A stretch of DNA of 64,000 bases from Mucilaginibacter ginsenosidivorans (GCF_007971025.1 NZ_CP042436.1:2976001-3040000), one strand, 5' to 3'. Positions 26,276 through 36,528 are shown, numbered from the stretch's first letter. Notes: generated by a model from the sequence alone, not told the origin. Program-made: numbers and translations.

Positions 26276-26574
26276 CGGCGCAAAGGTAACAATTCCTTAA
26301 AATATCGGGCATAGTGTATATTCTACACACGATTTGAACTTAAATATTGCAATAAGGTACAATTTGAATATTATGTAAGCATATCAAATTGCAAAGCGTG
26401 ATTGTGAAAATCGTATTGTAATTATCAATTTATTAACAAAATGGTAATTTTAGAATTTTAGATATGATATTTTTTAACAGAATCGGAAAAATTTATGAAT
26501 ATTTTATAAAAAAGATATATATTTTGTAATTTCGTGATTACGCACCTTTTATAAATTGACGTAACAGAGAGATT
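26276..26574. promoter_or_regulatory. AT-rich gmhB-gltB intergenic region with inverted repeat
   Basis: This 299-base divergent spacer is very AT-rich, with many A/T tracts. It contains a perfect 8-bp inverted repeat, CAATTTGA (26360-26367) and TCAAATTG (26384-26391), a possible regulator site for gltB or gmhB. TATATTTTG at about 26518 resembles a -7 box with one extra base. No coding sequence is seen. Confidence 0.45.
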
Positions 26575-29500
26575 ATGATGGATCAGACGGACAGCCCCCA
26601 GCAGGGCCTTTACAGGCCTGAATTTGAACACGACTCATGCGGTACCGGTTTTATTGCCAATATTAACGGCCATAAAAGCAACCAGATCATAGATGATGCC
26701 CTTACCATGCTGGAGAACATGGAACACCGCGGTGCCTGCGGTTGTGATCCTGAAACAGGCGATGGTGCCGGTATTTTGATCCAGTTGCCCCACGAATTTT
26801 TGATGGAAGAATGCTCGAACCTCGAGATCAGTTTACCTGAACCGGGCGAGTATGGCGTGGGCATGATGTTTTTACCCAAGGACCCTTCGCTGAAAAAGGC
26901 CTGCCGCATGGTGATCTCAAACGCGATAGAGAAACTGGGCATGCAGAAACTGGGTTACCGCAAACTAACCGTAAATTCATCGGTAATAGGCGAAACCGCC
27001 AGGCAGGCCGAACCTGACGTGGAGCAGCTTTTTGTTCTGAGGCCGCACCGCATAACCAATGCAGACGATTTTGAGCGCAAACTTTACGTTTTGCGCCGTT
27101 ATATTAATAAAACCATTGTTGAAACTATACCGGGCGCCGGCGAGCATTTTTATTTCACCTCGCTGTCGTGCAAAACGATCGTATATAAAGGTCAGCTAAC
27201 CACCTATCAATTACGCCAGTATTTTGCTGACCTGTCCGACCCGCGAATGACGTCGGGCCTGGCTATGATACACAGCCGTTTTTCAACCAATACGTTCCCA
27301 TCATGGAAACTGGCACAGCCTTTCCGCCTGATGGCGCATAATGGCGAGATCAACACATTAACAGGTAACCTTAACTGGTTCTACTCGGGTGTGCGTTCGT
27401 TTGCATCTTCATATTTCACTTCCGAAGAGATGGAAATGCTGCTCCCGGTTATTGATAATAACCAGTCGGATTCGGCATGTTTAGATAATATCATCGAAGT
27501 ATTGCTCCATTCGGGCCGCTCGTTACCGCACGTAATGATGATGCTGGTACCTGAAGCATGGGATGGTAACGAACAGATGGACCCGATCAAAAAGGCTTTC
27601 TATGAATATCATGCTACTTTGATGGAACCCTGGGATGGTCCGGCTGCGCTTACTTTTACCGACGGTAAATTGATAGGCGCTTTGCTCGACCGTAACGGTT
27701 TACGCCCATTGCGCTTTGTTATCACCAAAGATGGCAGGGCAATAGCTGCATCTGAGGCCGGTGTGTTGCAGCTCGATCCGGCTAATGTGTTGCGTAAAGG
27801 ACGTTTGCAACCCGGTAAGATGCTGCTGATAGATACCCAGAAAGGTAAGATCATTACTGATGACGAGATCAAGCACCAGGTGGCATCGCGCCAGCCTTAC
27901 GGCCAATGGCTCGAGAATTATAAGATAAAACTGGAGGACCTGGCCGAACCACGTTTAGCTTTCGCCAGCCTTTCGCCCGATGCGGTGTTCCGTTACCAAC
28001 AGGTGTTCGGCTATACCCGCGAGGATATAGATACTATCATTAAGCCAATGGCTGTAGATGGGAAAGAGCCTATCGGTTCAATGGGCACCGACGTGCCGCT
28101 GGCTGTCCTGTCCGATAAGCCGCAGCATTTATCAAGTTATTTTAAACAGTTCTTCGCACAGGTAACCAATCCGCCAATCGACCCAATACGCGAACGTTTG
28201 GTGATGAGTCTTGCAACCTTTATTGGCAACAATGGCAATTTGCTCGACGAGGATAAAATGCATTGCCATTGCGTTACGCTCAAACATCCTATCCTGGTTG
28301 ATTACGACCTGGAGAAACTGCGCAGTATAGATACCGGCATGTTCCACGCCAAGACGCTGCAAACTTATTTTGTAGCCGATGGTATGCCGGGTTCAATGGA
28401 AAAAGGTTTGGCAAGACTTTGCCGCTATGCGGAAGATGCTGTTGGCGAAGGCTTTGAAGTGTTGATATTGTCCGACCGTGCCATCGATTCTGAACACGCA
28501 CCGATACCTTCTTTATTAGCCGTATCAGCCGTTCATCACCATTTGGTGCGCAAGGGCTTGCGCGGTGCAGTAGGTTTGGTATCCGAAGCGGGTGATGCCT
28601 GGGAAGTGCACCATTTCGCCACTTTGCTGGCATTTGGCGCAACAGCCATTAACCCATACCTGGCGCTGTCGACCATCGAAACGATAAAGAATGATGGGAC
28701 GCTTGAAACCAGCCTGGATAATAAAACACTCCGTAAAAACTATGTAAAAGCCATTAATGATGGCTTGCTTAAGATATTCTCCAAAATGGGTATCTCTACC
28801 CTGCAATCGTACCACGGCTCGCAGGTGTTCGAGATATTGGGTTTGAACAAGACCGTTGTCAACCGCTACTTTGACGGCGCGGTTACGCGCATCGGCGGTC
28901 TGGGTTTGGATGAAATAGCCCGCGAATCGCTTTGCAAGCATAAGATCGGCTTCGGCAGTTCCAAATCAGCAGACCGTTTACTGCCTGAAGGCGGTATCTA
29001 CCAGTGGAAACGCCGGGGCGAAGAGCATTTGTTCAACCCGCAAACCGTGCACCTGTTGCAGCATGCCACACGCAACAACGATTATTCGGTTTATAAAAAC
29101 TACGCTAAGCTGATCAACGAGCAGGGCGAAAAACATTATACCATACGTGGTTTGCTCGATTTTGCGCATCACCGCGAATCAGTGAAACTGGAAGAGGTTG
29201 AACCGGCCGAAGAGATCATGAAGCGCTTTGCAACGGGCGCCATGTCGTTCGGGTCAATCTCGCACGAGGCGCACAGTACATTGGCTATCGCCATGAACCG
29301 AATCGGCGGGAAAAGCAACACAGGTGAGGGAGGCGAAGACGAACTGCGCTACGAAAAACTGCCAAATGGCGACTCGATGCGCTCAGCTATCAAACAGGTA
29401 GCGTCGGCGCGTTTTGGGGTAACATCGAACTACCTTACAAACGCTGATGAGTTGCAGATAAAAATGGCGCAGGGTGCAAAACCCGGCGAAGGCGGGCAAT

Positions 29501-31101
29501 TGCCCGGCCATAAAGTGGATGATTGGATCGCCAAGGTGCGTCACTCAACTCCGGGCGTAGGTTTGATATCTCCGCCTCCGCACCACGATATTTATTCTAT
29601 CGAGGATTTGGCGCAGCTGATCTTCGACCTTAAAAACGCCAACCGCGCTGCCCGTATTAATGTTAAGCTGGTTTCCAAAGCAGGTGTCGGCACTATCGCC
29701 GCAGGCGTTGCCAAAGCACATGCCGATGTGATCCTGATAGCCGGATACGATGGTGGTACAGGTGCATCGCCAATAAGCTCTATAAAACACGCCGGCTTGC
29801 CATGGGAACTTGGTCTGGCCGAAGCGCACCAGACATTGGTACGCAATAAACTGCGCAGCCGCGTGGTGCTGCAAACGGACGGGCAGCTAAAAACTGGCCG
29901 CGATTTGGCTATAGCCTGTTTAATGGGCGCCGAGGAATGGGGTGTTGCTACAGCGGCATTGGTTGCCGGCGGCTGTATCATGATGCGTAAATGCCATCTG
30001 AATACCTGCCCGGTAGGCGTTGCCACGCAGGATGCCGAATTAAGGAAATTATTTACCGGCAAACCGGAACATGTCGTCAACCTCTTCCGCTTTATGGCCG
30101 AGGAATTGCGCGAGATAATGGCCGAACTGGGTTTCCGTACCATCAACGAAATGGTGGGCCGGGTTCAGTTCCTGAAAGTTAAGGATGGCCTGCAAAACTG
30201 GAAGGTTAAGCATATTGATCTTTCAGGCATGCTGCACCCGGTGACCAACGCCAAAGGTTTAACCCTGTATAACAGCGAAGGCCAGGATCATGGTATCGAC
30301 GCTATTATAGACTGGCAGTTGCTGGAGCATGCAAAAGTTGCTTTGGAGGATAAGACGCCGGTGTTTGCATCGTTCGATGTAAAAAATACCGACCGTACCA
30401 TCGGCACCATGCTATCGAACGAAATATCAAAAAAATATGGTTCGGCAGGCTTGCCTGATAACACTATCAATTATAAATTCAAAGGCTCGGCAGGTCAAAG
30501 TTTCGGCGCATTCACAACCAAGGGTATTTCTTTCGAACTGGAAGGCGAAGCCAACGATTATGTAGGCAAGGGATTATCGGGTGCGCAGTTAGCCATTTAC
30601 CCATCGGCGGAAGCTACTTTTACGCCGGAAGATAACATCATCATCGGCAACGTGGCCATGTATGGCGCCACATCAGGCGAAATGTTTGTAAGAGGCATGG
30701 CAGGCGAGCGATTTGCAGTGCGCAACTCGGGCGCAACGGCTGTTGTGGAAGGCGTGGGCGACCATGGTTGCGAGTACATGACCGGCGGCCGCGCGCTGAT
30801 CTTAGGTAATACAGGCAGAAACTTTGCCGCGGGTATGAGCGGTGGTATTGCCTGGGTTTATGACAAAGACGGCACTTTTGCCGATAACTGCAATAAGGAA
30901 ATGGTGGATCTTGATCCGCTGACCGATAAAGACTCGGAGCAGATCATAGCCCTGTTGAAGAAACACGCAAGCCTTACAGGCAGTAAAGTGGCTAAGGACC
31001 TGTTGAAGAACTGGGACGAGGCATCAACCAAATTCATAAAAGTGTTCCCGCAGGAATATAAAAAGGTTTTATTAAGGGCAGAATATCAGACAGTAAGCTA
31101 A
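26575..31101 (+). CDS. gltB: Glutamate synthase large subunit
   Basis: A 1508-residue protein, full length for GltB. After a 21-residue propeptide comes the nucleophile Cys of the class II glutaminase domain (HDSCGTGFIANINGH), then the central domain, and the FMN/TIM-barrel synthase domain (GGEDELRYEKLPNGDSMRSA, AGYDGGTGASPISSIKHAG). The 3Fe-4S ligands are in CIMMRKCHLNTC, and the C-terminal beta-helix contains GATSGEMFVRGMAGERF. It converts 2-oxoglutarate and glutamine to two glutamates with the GltD reductase subunit. The start has two consecutive ATG codons. Its stop overlaps the gltD start (TAATG), implying coupled translation. Confidence 0.98.
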   Translation: MMDQTDSPQQGLYRPEFEHDSCGTGFIANINGHKSNQIIDDALTMLENMEHRGACGCDPETGDGAGILIQLPHEFLMEECSNLEISLPEPGEYGVGMMFLPKDPSLKKACRMVISNAIEKLGMQKLGYRKLTVNSSVIGETARQAEPDVEQLFVLRPHRITNADDFERKLYVLRRYINKTIVETIPGAGEHFYFTSLSCKTIVYKGQLTTYQLRQYFADLSDPRMTSGLAMIHSRFSTNTFPSWKLAQPFRLMAHNGEINTLTGNLNWFYSGVRSFASSYFTSEEMEMLLPVIDNNQSDSACLDNIIEVLLHSGRSLPHVMMMLVPEAWDGNEQMDPIKKAFYEYHATLMEPWDGPAALTFTDGKLIGALLDRNGLRPLRFVITKDGRAIAASEAGVLQLDPANVLRKGRLQPGKMLLIDTQKGKIITDDEIKHQVASRQPYGQWLENYKIKLEDLAEPRLAFASLSPDAVFRYQQVFGYTREDIDTIIKPMAVDGKEPIGSMGTDVPLAVLSDKPQHLSSYFKQFFAQVTNPPIDPIRERLVMSLATFIGNNGNLLDEDKMHCHCVTLKHPILVDYDLEKLRSIDTGMFHAKTLQTYFVADGMPGSMEKGLARLCRYAEDAVGEGFEVLILSDRAIDSEHAPIPSLLAVSAVHHHLVRKGLRGAVGLVSEAGDAWEVHHFATLLAFGATAINPYLALSTIETIKNDGTLETSLDNKTLRKNYVKAINDGLLKIFSKMGISTLQSYHGSQVFEILGLNKTVVNRYFDGAVTRIGGLGLDEIARESLCKHKIGFGSSKSADRLLPEGGIYQWKRRGEEHLFNPQTVHLLQHATRNNDYSVYKNYAKLINEQGEKHYTIRGLLDFAHHRESVKLEEVEPAEEIMKRFATGAMSFGSISHEAHSTLAIAMNRIGGKSNTGEGGEDELRYEKLPNGDSMRSAIKQVASARFGVTSNYLTNADELQIKMAQGAKPGEGGQLPGHKVDDWIAKVRHSTPGVGLISPPPHHDIYSIEDLAQLIFDLKNANRAARINVKLVSKAGVGTIAAGVAKAHADVILIAGYDGGTGASPISSIKHAGLPWELGLAEAHQTLVRNKLRSRVVLQTDGQLKTGRDLAIACLMGAEEWGVATAALVAGGCIMMRKCHLNTCPVGVATQDAELRKLFTGKPEHVVNLFRFMAEELREIMAELGFRTINEMVGRVQFLKVKDGLQNWKVKHIDLSGMLHPVTNAKGLTLYNSEGQDHGIDAIIDWQLLEHAKVALEDKTPVFASFDVKNTDRTIGTMLSNEISKKYGSAGLPDNTINYKFKGSAGQSFGAFTTKGISFELEGEANDYVGKGLSGAQLAIYPSAEATFTPEDNIIIGNVAMYGATSGEMFVRGMAGERFAVRNSGATAVVEGVGDHGCEYMTGGRALILGNTGRNFAAGMSGGIAWVYDKDGTFADNCNKEMVDLDPLTDKDSEQIIALLKKHASLTGSKVAKDLLKNWDEASTKFIKVFPQEYKKVLLRAEYQTVS

Positions 31102-32579
31102 TGGGAAAGCCAACAGGATTTAAAGAGTATAACAGGGAGCTTCCCGAAAAAGTGGCGCCGGCCGAGCGCGTAAAAAACTACAATGAGTTTGAAAGTCTTT
31201 ACACCGAAGAGAAGCTGAACGAGCAGTCGGCACGTTGCATGAATTGCGGCATACCGTTCTGTCATTCAGGTTGCCCGCTTGGCAACATTATACCGGAGTT
31301 TAACGACGCTGTTTACCGGAAGAATTGGGAAGAGGCGTACAAAATATTAGCGTCTACCAATAATTTCCCTGAATTTACAGGAAGGATATGCCCTGCTCCA
31401 TGCGAATCGGCCTGTGTGCTGGGTATCAATAAACCACCGGTTGCTATTGAGGAGATCGAAAAGCATATTATCGAAATAGCCTACGAAAAGAATTTGGTAA
31501 AGCCGACAGCGCCGCTGATCAAAACTGGTAAAAAAGTAGCGGTAGTTGGTTCAGGTCCTGCAGGACTGGCTGCGGCCGCGCAATTGGCTAAAGCAGGGCA
31601 TTCAGTAACAGTTTACGAGCGAGACGACAAACCGGGAGGCTTGCTTCGTTACGGTATCCCCGATTTCAAATTGGAAAAATGGGTTGTTGAGCGCCGTGTA
31701 CAGGTAATGGAAGAGGATGGCGTAGTATTTAAATGTAACGTGGAAGTAGGTAAAGATATCCCGGCAGATGAATTGACCCGCAATAATGATGCGGTTATAT
31801 TGGCCGGGGGTTCTACCATCCCGCGTAATTTGCCGATACCCGGCAGGGAGTTGAAAGGTATCCATTTCGCAATGGACTTTTTGAAGCAACAAAACAAGCG
31901 TGTAAGCAATACCGGTTTTGACGCCGAAGATATACTGGCGACAGGTAAGGATGTTGTGATCATCGGTGGCGGTGATACAGGTTCCGACTGTGTAGGGACT
32001 TCTAACAGGCAGGGCGCAAGATCCATCAAACAATTTGAGGTGATGATGCAGCCGCCTGCACAGCGCACACAGCACATGCCATGGCCAACTTACCCGATGG
32101 TGCTTAAGACGACAAGCAGCCACGAGGAAGGGTGTGAACGGCATTGGGGTATCAATACCAGGGAGTTTTTAGGTGATGATAAGGGGAACCTGCGCGCTTT
32201 GAAGGTAACCGACGTAAGCTGGGAGCTTGATGTAATGGGGCGCCCGATCAAATTTAACGAAGTTGAAGGCTCGGAACGTGAGATAGAATGCCAGCGCGTT
32301 TTTCTGGCCATGGGATTTTTACATCCGCAGCACGAAGGCATGATCAACAGCCTGAATGTGCATTTGGACGACCGCAAGAACGTGAAAGCGAAAGAGGGCA
32401 ACTACCGCACCAATGTGAGCAAGGTATTTGCGGCAGGCGATATGCGCCGTGGCCAGTCATTGGTAGTATGGGCCATATCAGAGGGCCGCGAATGTGCGCG
32501 CAAGGTAGACGAGTTCCTGATGGGCCACTCGATACTGGAGAGCAAAGACGCAGTGAACCAGTTTGAGCAGGTATTTTGA
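31101..32579 (+). CDS. gltD: Glutamate synthase small (reductase) subunit
   Basis: A 492-residue flavoprotein. The N-terminal Fe-S region has two cysteine groups ([17 protein letters not shown] and [12 protein letters not shown]), an FAD-binding GXGXXG site ([20 protein letters not shown]) and an NADPH site ([20 protein letters not shown]). It passes electrons from NADPH through FAD and 4Fe-4S clusters to GltB. It begins one base inside the gltB stop codon and is followed, after a 130-base spacer, by a terminator. Confidence 0.98.
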   Translation: MGKPTGFKEYNRELPEKVAPAERVKNYNEFESLYTEEKLNEQSARCMNCGIPFCHSGCPLGNIIPEFNDAVYRKNWEEAYKILASTNNFPEFTGRICPAPCESACVLGINKPPVAIEEIEKHIIEIAYEKNLVKPTAPLIKTGKKVAVVGSGPAGLAAAAQLAKAGHSVTVYERDDKPGGLLRYGIPDFKLEKWVVERRVQVMEEDGVVFKCNVEVGKDIPADELTRNNDAVILAGGSTIPRNLPIPGRELKGIHFAMDFLKQQNKRVSNTGFDAEDILATGKDVVIIGGGDTGSDCVGTSNRQGARSIKQFEVMMQPPAQRTQHMPWPTYPMVLKTTSSHEEGCERHWGINTREFLGDDKGNLRALKVTDVSWELDVMGRPIKFNEVEGSEREIECQRVFLAMGFLHPQHEGMINSLNVHLDDRKNVKAKEGNYRTNVSKVFAAGDMRRGQSLVVWAISEGRECARKVDEFLMGHSILESKDAVNQFEQVF

Positions 32580-32680
32580 TGTGCAGATATGTAAATGTGC
32601 AGATGTGCAAATGATTGCACAATTTTACCGGATGTGTCTTCGGACTTTACTGACTTCCGGACTTTCGGACTAGAATTTTA
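32577..32680. repeat. Spacer of degenerate short direct repeats after gltD
   Basis: The first part repeats the word GTGCAGAT / GTGCAAAT (32581-32620) and the second repeats CGGACTTT / GGACTTTAC (32640-32672). Unlike the other spacer elements, no matching inverted partner was found, so this may be a decayed copy of the same kind. Confidence 0.5.
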
Positions 32681-32709
32681 ATACAGTTCAGTTAATAAAC
32701 CTAAGGATG

Positions 32710-32746
32710 AGCCGGGCCGCGAAAGTGGCCCGGCTTTGTTATTTAC
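32710..32746 (+). terminator. Intrinsic terminator of gltBD
   Basis: A perfect 9-bp GC-rich stem (AGCCGGGCC 32710-32718, GGCCCGGCT 32727-32735) with an 8-base loop is followed by TTGTTATTT. Confidence 0.85.
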
Positions 32747-32756
32747 GTGAACAGAT

Positions 32757-33416
32757 TTATTTATCCGACGGATTCTTTTTCCCTGCCTCTAATTTCTCAA
32801 TCAATTTTACTAATCTTTCCCCTTTGGTCTTTTCCTGCTTCGCGGTTAATATCCAAAGCACATACTCTTTTCGGTTGGAGTAAGAGAGTTTTTCGTAATT
32901 GGCCAGGGCCTGCTGACTTTTTTCGAGAACGGTTTTGATCTCATCGGGCAGCCGGACAATTCGGTTGTCTACGTCTATCCATTGACTGTATTCGTTTTGT
33001 TTGAGCTCGTCGTTGCGGGTGTCGGATGTTTTGGTTAGTTCTTTAGGACGAAAACGTAATGCTGTCCAGGTATGGTTTATTGCAGCCGCAGCAACGCCTC
33101 CATAACCATATTTGCCCAGCTCGTCCCAACTGCTGATCATCTCCAGGTCGCTTTCAATGCCGGAGGTTTTTTTGGGATACATGATCCAAAATACGGACAA
33201 GGACTTTAATAAAGGCATCACGATTTCCAGGCTGTCCGCCAGTTCGTGGCTGCTTTTTACAAACAATTGAACGCCATCAAAATCGCCAGCTGTATTATAA
33301 GAAACGGCCGCACCTTCAGGAAGGGGTTCGAGCAAACTTAGGTAGCCTGACGGGGCATTATACAAAAGCCAGTACTGGCCCGGCTTCATCTGGAGTTTTT
33401 TGGCAATGGTGGACAC
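32757..33416 (-). CDS. YdeI/OmdA-like conserved protein
   Basis: A 219-residue soluble protein. The C-terminal 60 residues fit the YdeI/OmpD-associated (OmdA) domain: EKSQQALANYEKLSYSNRKE followed by YVLWILTAKQEKTKGERL. The N-terminal 90 residues (KLQMKPGQYWLLYNAPSGYL, FWIMYPKKTSGIESDLE) resemble a small DUF3052-like domain, and the middle GYGGVAAAAINHTWTALRFR links them. The E. coli relative is tied to stress resistance, but mechanism is unknown. It is single-standing and shares a terminator region with gltBD. Confidence 0.78.
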   Translation of the reverse strand: MSTIAKKLQMKPGQYWLLYNAPSGYLSLLEPLPEGAAVSYNTAGDFDGVQLFVKSSHELADSLEIVMPLLKSLSVFWIMYPKKTSGIESDLEMISSWDELGKYGYGGVAAAAINHTWTALRFRPKELTKTSDTRNDELKQNEYSQWIDVDNRIVRLPDEIKTVLEKSQQALANYEKLSYSNRKEYVLWILTAKQEKTKGERLVKLIEKLEAGKKNPSDK

Positions 33417-33495
33417 GGTTCAATAGATTTTAATTTCTATAAATATCTGACAAATCTTTGAATCCCACTTATCGGAAATTGCGATTAATAATTTG

Positions 33496-34035
33496 CTATG
33501 AATTATTAACCATGATCTTTCCAAAGAAATCCCAAAGTACAATACCTGCAGATACTACGATATTAAATGAGTGTTTTGTGCCGAATTGTGGTATCTCGAT
33601 ACAGGCGTCGATCTCCTTCATTACCTCATCGCTTACGCCGTTAACTTCGTTACCAAAAATAAGGGCATATTTTTTATTAGTTTCTGCCTCAAAGTCATTC
33701 AGCATAATGCTGTTTTCGGCTTGTTCAATGGCAATAATGGAATAACCTTCGTTTCGCAATTCTTCGACAGCCTGCAGGGGGGTAGGATAGTGGCTCCAAT
33801 TGACAGACTGTGTGGCGCCGAGCGCCGTTTTTTCTATCTCGCGGTGTGGCGGCTGACCTGTGATACCGCAAAGGCAAATTTTTTCGACCGCAAAACCATC
33901 GCAGGTGCGAAATATCGAGCCAACATTATGCATACTGCGCACGTTATCGAGCACCACAACTACGGGGAGTTTTTCCTGTGCTTTAAATTCTGGGACGGAG
34001 GCGCGGTTAAGCTCGTCGAGTTTTAGCTTCCTCAA
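33496..34035 (-). CDS. SPOUT-fold RNA methyltransferase (TrmH family)
   Basis: A 179-residue protein with the three SPOUT motifs: VLDNVRSMHNVGSIFRTCDG, YALIFGNEVNGVSDEV, and the knot-forming IPQFGTKHSFNIVVSAGIVL. It would methylate the 2'-O of a ribose in tRNA or rRNA with S-adenosylmethionine. Size fits the TrmH/TrmL-type minimal enzymes, without an N-terminal extension for substrate choice, so the target nucleotide is open. It lies 28 bases downstream of galK on the same strand and is likely transcribed with it. Confidence 0.88.
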   Translation of the reverse strand: MRKLKLDELNRASVPEFKAQEKLPVVVVLDNVRSMHNVGSIFRTCDGFAVEKICLCGITGQPPHREIEKTALGATQSVNWSHYPTPLQAVEELRNEGYSIIAIEQAENSIMLNDFEAETNKKYALIFGNEVNGVSDEVMKEIDACIEIPQFGTKHSFNIVVSAGIVLWDFFGKIMVNNS

Positions 34036-34063
34036 TGTTGGAGATCTGTGATTAGTGAAACAA

Positions 34064-35233
34064 CTACAAATTTACGGTTTGTTTCAGTATTCCCACGCCA
34101 TCGCCGATAAGCGAACTATAAACCGAAGGTGCGTAGCCGATCTTCGACGTGTAATATTCGCTAACCTCGTTACTGAATTTGTCAAAACCGCTCTCTTTAA
34201 CCAGCGCTATGGCGCATCCGCCAAAGCCTGCACCGGTCATGCGCGCACCGGCAACATCAGGATTGGTCTGGCTGTATTCAACAACGGCATCCAATTCTTT
34301 ACCACTTACTTCGTATAGGTTTTTAAGCGAATTGTGCGAATCAAACATTAACTGGCCAAATTCCCCCAGGTCGCCGGTTGCCAAAGCGGTGGCCGCTAAT
34401 TTCACACGGTCGTTTTCCTGTATAACATGGGTTGCGCGTTTTAGCACAATCTCGTCGGTTATTAAATGTTTGTATTTTTCGAATTCGGCACTATCAATAT
34501 CGCATAGGTTTTGTATATCCAGTTCCTGCTGCAGCGCTTTCAATGCTGCCTGGCACTCGCTTACCCGTTCATTATATTTCGACTCAGCTAGTTTGCGGGG
34601 TTTATTGGTATTGATTATCGCAAGCACATATTCGCCTAAATTACTATCCACTGCTTTATATTCAAGTGTATCGCAATTAAGCATCAGGGCCTTATCCTTT
34701 TCGCCGAACGCAACGGCAAACTGGTCCATAATACCACAATTGACACCGATAAAAACGTTCTCAACCTGCTTAGATAGCTGTACCAACTCCAGTTTTGAGT
34801 AGCCACATTCGAACAGGTCATTCAACATATAAGCTGTAACCACTTCGATTGAAGCCGAGGATGACAGCCCCGAACTGATGGGAATATCACCGTAATAAAG
34901 CAGGTCAAGCCCCGTTATTTTATTATGCTCAGCCAGGAAATAGTCAATAATTCCCAATGGATAATTGAACCATATTTCACCGGTCTTCCCGTACCCGTCC
35001 TGCACCGGGATGTCTAATTTGTCGTTAAAGTTCAGGCTTCTGAACCGGAAAACGTTGTCATTGTTAGCGGATACAAATACATAAGTGCCAAAGGTAATGG
35101 CGCAGGGCATCACCAACCCTCCATTGTAGTCGATATGCTCGCCGATAAGGTTTACACGGCCGGGCGAGAAGTAGGCATTCTCAGCGTCTTTATTAAATAT
35201 CTTTTTATACTCCCCGTAAAGGTCTTTCTTCAT
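34064..35233 (-). CDS. galK: Galactokinase
   Basis: A 389-residue GHMP kinase, started at MKKDLYGEYKKIF; an in-frame TTG eight codons upstream is not needed. The galactokinase signature GRVNLIGEHIDYNGG, the ATP-binding PISSGLSSSASIEV and the C-terminal GARMTGAGFGGCAIAL are all present, with the catalytic Asp in NCGIMDQFAVAFG. It phosphorylates galactose to galactose-1-phosphate, the first Leloir step. No galT or galE is adjacent. A TrmH-type methyltransferase gene follows. Confidence 0.97.
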   Translation of the reverse strand: MKKDLYGEYKKIFNKDAENAYFSPGRVNLIGEHIDYNGGLVMPCAITFGTYVFVSANNDNVFRFRSLNFNDKLDIPVQDGYGKTGEIWFNYPLGIIDYFLAEHNKITGLDLLYYGDIPISSGLSSSASIEVVTAYMLNDLFECGYSKLELVQLSKQVENVFIGVNCGIMDQFAVAFGEKDKALMLNCDTLEYKAVDSNLGEYVLAIINTNKPRKLAESKYNERVSECQAALKALQQELDIQNLCDIDSAEFEKYKHLITDEIVLKRATHVIQENDRVKLAATALATGDLGEFGQLMFDSHNSLKNLYEVSGKELDAVVEYSQTNPDVAGARMTGAGFGGCAIALVKESGFDKFSNEVSEYYTSKIGYAPSVYSSLIGDGVGILKQTVNL

Positions 35234-35344
35234 TCTCAAAATGTTATGCGAAAACAAATATTGTAATTTTTACAGTTATTCCTGCTTTTTATTTTTAAAC
35301 TGCTGAAAATCAATGGAAAATACCTTTAGGCCGATTTGTTTGGC

Positions 35345-35380
35345 ACAAAAAAGCGGGCAGCTATTTTTAGCTGCCCGCTT
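35345..35380 (-). terminator. Intrinsic terminator downstream of the 35403-36176 lipoprotein
   Basis: A perfect 13-bp stem (35351-35363 and 35368-35380) with a 4-base loop is followed on the minus strand by a run of T (35345-35352). It isolates galK from the gene upstream. Confidence 0.9.
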
Positions 35381-35402
35381 AAAATTACGGATAATTTTTT
35401 TT

Positions 35403-36176
35403 TTATTGTTTGGTATATCCGCCAGTCAGCAGATTGATGTTATAAGTAGCGCCACCTGTTATAACCAGGGTAGCCGTGCCATCGCCATTGAACGTTGCTG
35501 TGCCGGTATAGTTGTAAGTGTATTTTCCGGCAACTCCGCTTACCGTAACTGTCGCTGTGCCGCTTTTTATGGCCCTTGATGGTTTTGCCAGGGTAAGGTT
35601 AGTGATCACAATATCAATATTGCTGTTGCCGGTAGCCTTATTGCCAACCTTTGACACAAACGAACCTTGTCTTTTATATTCGCCGTTGATCACATAATTT
35701 GGAGCAGCCTGGGTTAGGCCCGCGATAGTTGCAGTAGCCGTGCCTTCAGCCGTGGTAGATACGCGCGGACCGTCAAAAGTACCATGGTAAGTAAGCGCGT
35801 TTACCAGGTTATCGGGCTGATTTTCAGCATTACAATTTAGTGTATGAGCATATTTTACAAAATAATCATACGAAACGGAACTGTTTGAACCTGTATAAGT
35901 GGCGCTATCGGTTTGGGTGGTACCACATTCCTGGTGATGATCGTTAACACCAAGTGAATTGACTGTTTGTGAGCCTGTTGATGCAAGACCCTGTGCATTT
36001 ACTGCTATTGCGTCACTCATGGATGCCACGCCACCCGAATTTGATGCGAATGCGCTTGCCGCCATGTCGGCAGCCTGGTCACTTGTTAAATTGCCTGATG
36101 CAGAGGTGCTGTCTTTCTTACACGAGAACGCGCCCAGCATCAAAAGCGCGATAATAGATAGTCTGAATGTTTTCAT
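35403..36176 (-). CDS. Lipoprotein of unknown function
   Basis: A 257-residue protein with a lipoprotein signal (IIALLMLGAFSCKKDST, Cys at 19), then a Ser/Ala-rich stretch and a beta-rich body. The body repeats Thr/Ala/Gly-rich strands such as TVSGVAGKYTYNYTGTATF and GDGTATLVITGGATYNINL. There are two Cys (in HHQECGTTQTD and HTLNCNAENQ) that could form a disulphide. I recognise no named family. It is predicted to sit at an envelope membrane and ends in a strong terminator. Confidence 0.82.
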   Translation of the reverse strand: MKTFRLSIIALLMLGAFSCKKDSTSASGNLTSDQAADMAASAFASNSGGVASMSDAIAVNAQGLASTGSQTVNSLGVNDHHQECGTTQTDSATYTGSNSSVSYDYFVKYAHTLNCNAENQPDNLVNALTYHGTFDGPRVSTTAEGTATATIAGLTQAAPNYVINGEYKRQGSFVSKVGNKATGNSNIDIVITNLTLAKPSRAIKSGTATVTVSGVAGKYTYNYTGTATFNGDGTATLVITGGATYNINLLTGGYTKQ

Positions 36177-36528
36177 TTTTTAAAGGGGGTTTAATGTTGT
36201 TTGCCTGGATATGACTTTGCGATGATCTAATGGTTTAATCGGTGGATAAAATGTACTTCACTTTTTTCGTCTGTGTTAACCTTTAGCTATTTTAAAAGGG
36301 ATAAGGGCTCAAAAAAAGCCCCTGCCTTAACAGGGGCTCAAACTGAATTTAACCTTACACCTATGAATTACTAATTAAACTTATGTATCGTGTTTTACGC
36401 AATACCTTAGATGAAAGTTATGCTGAAGTATTAAAAGTTATTAACATTTTTTAAGCTATCTTGCTGATAATCTATTAGATACAAAACTATCGGCGGCATT
36501 ACATGAATCGCGCAAAGCGCTGATAATC
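36177..36528. other. 352-base non-coding spacer with an orphan terminator
   Basis: No gene was found here. The stretch 36341-36528 is AT-rich and unremarkable. A clear terminator at 36310-36338 lies 190 bases beyond the aldo/keto reductase stop and 130 bases before the lipoprotein start, so either a long 3' UTR or an independent small RNA could end there. Confidence 0.6.
36310..36338 (-). terminator. Intrinsic terminator in the 36177-36528 spacer
   Basis: An 8-bp GC-rich stem (AGCCCCTG 36317-36324, CAGGGGCT 36331-36338) with a 6-base loop is followed on the minus strand by seven T residues (36310-36316). Confidence 0.85.

Noticed and set aside
28525..28941. 138-codon minus-strand frame
   Set aside because: Lies inside gltB, which is unbroken and strongly conserved.
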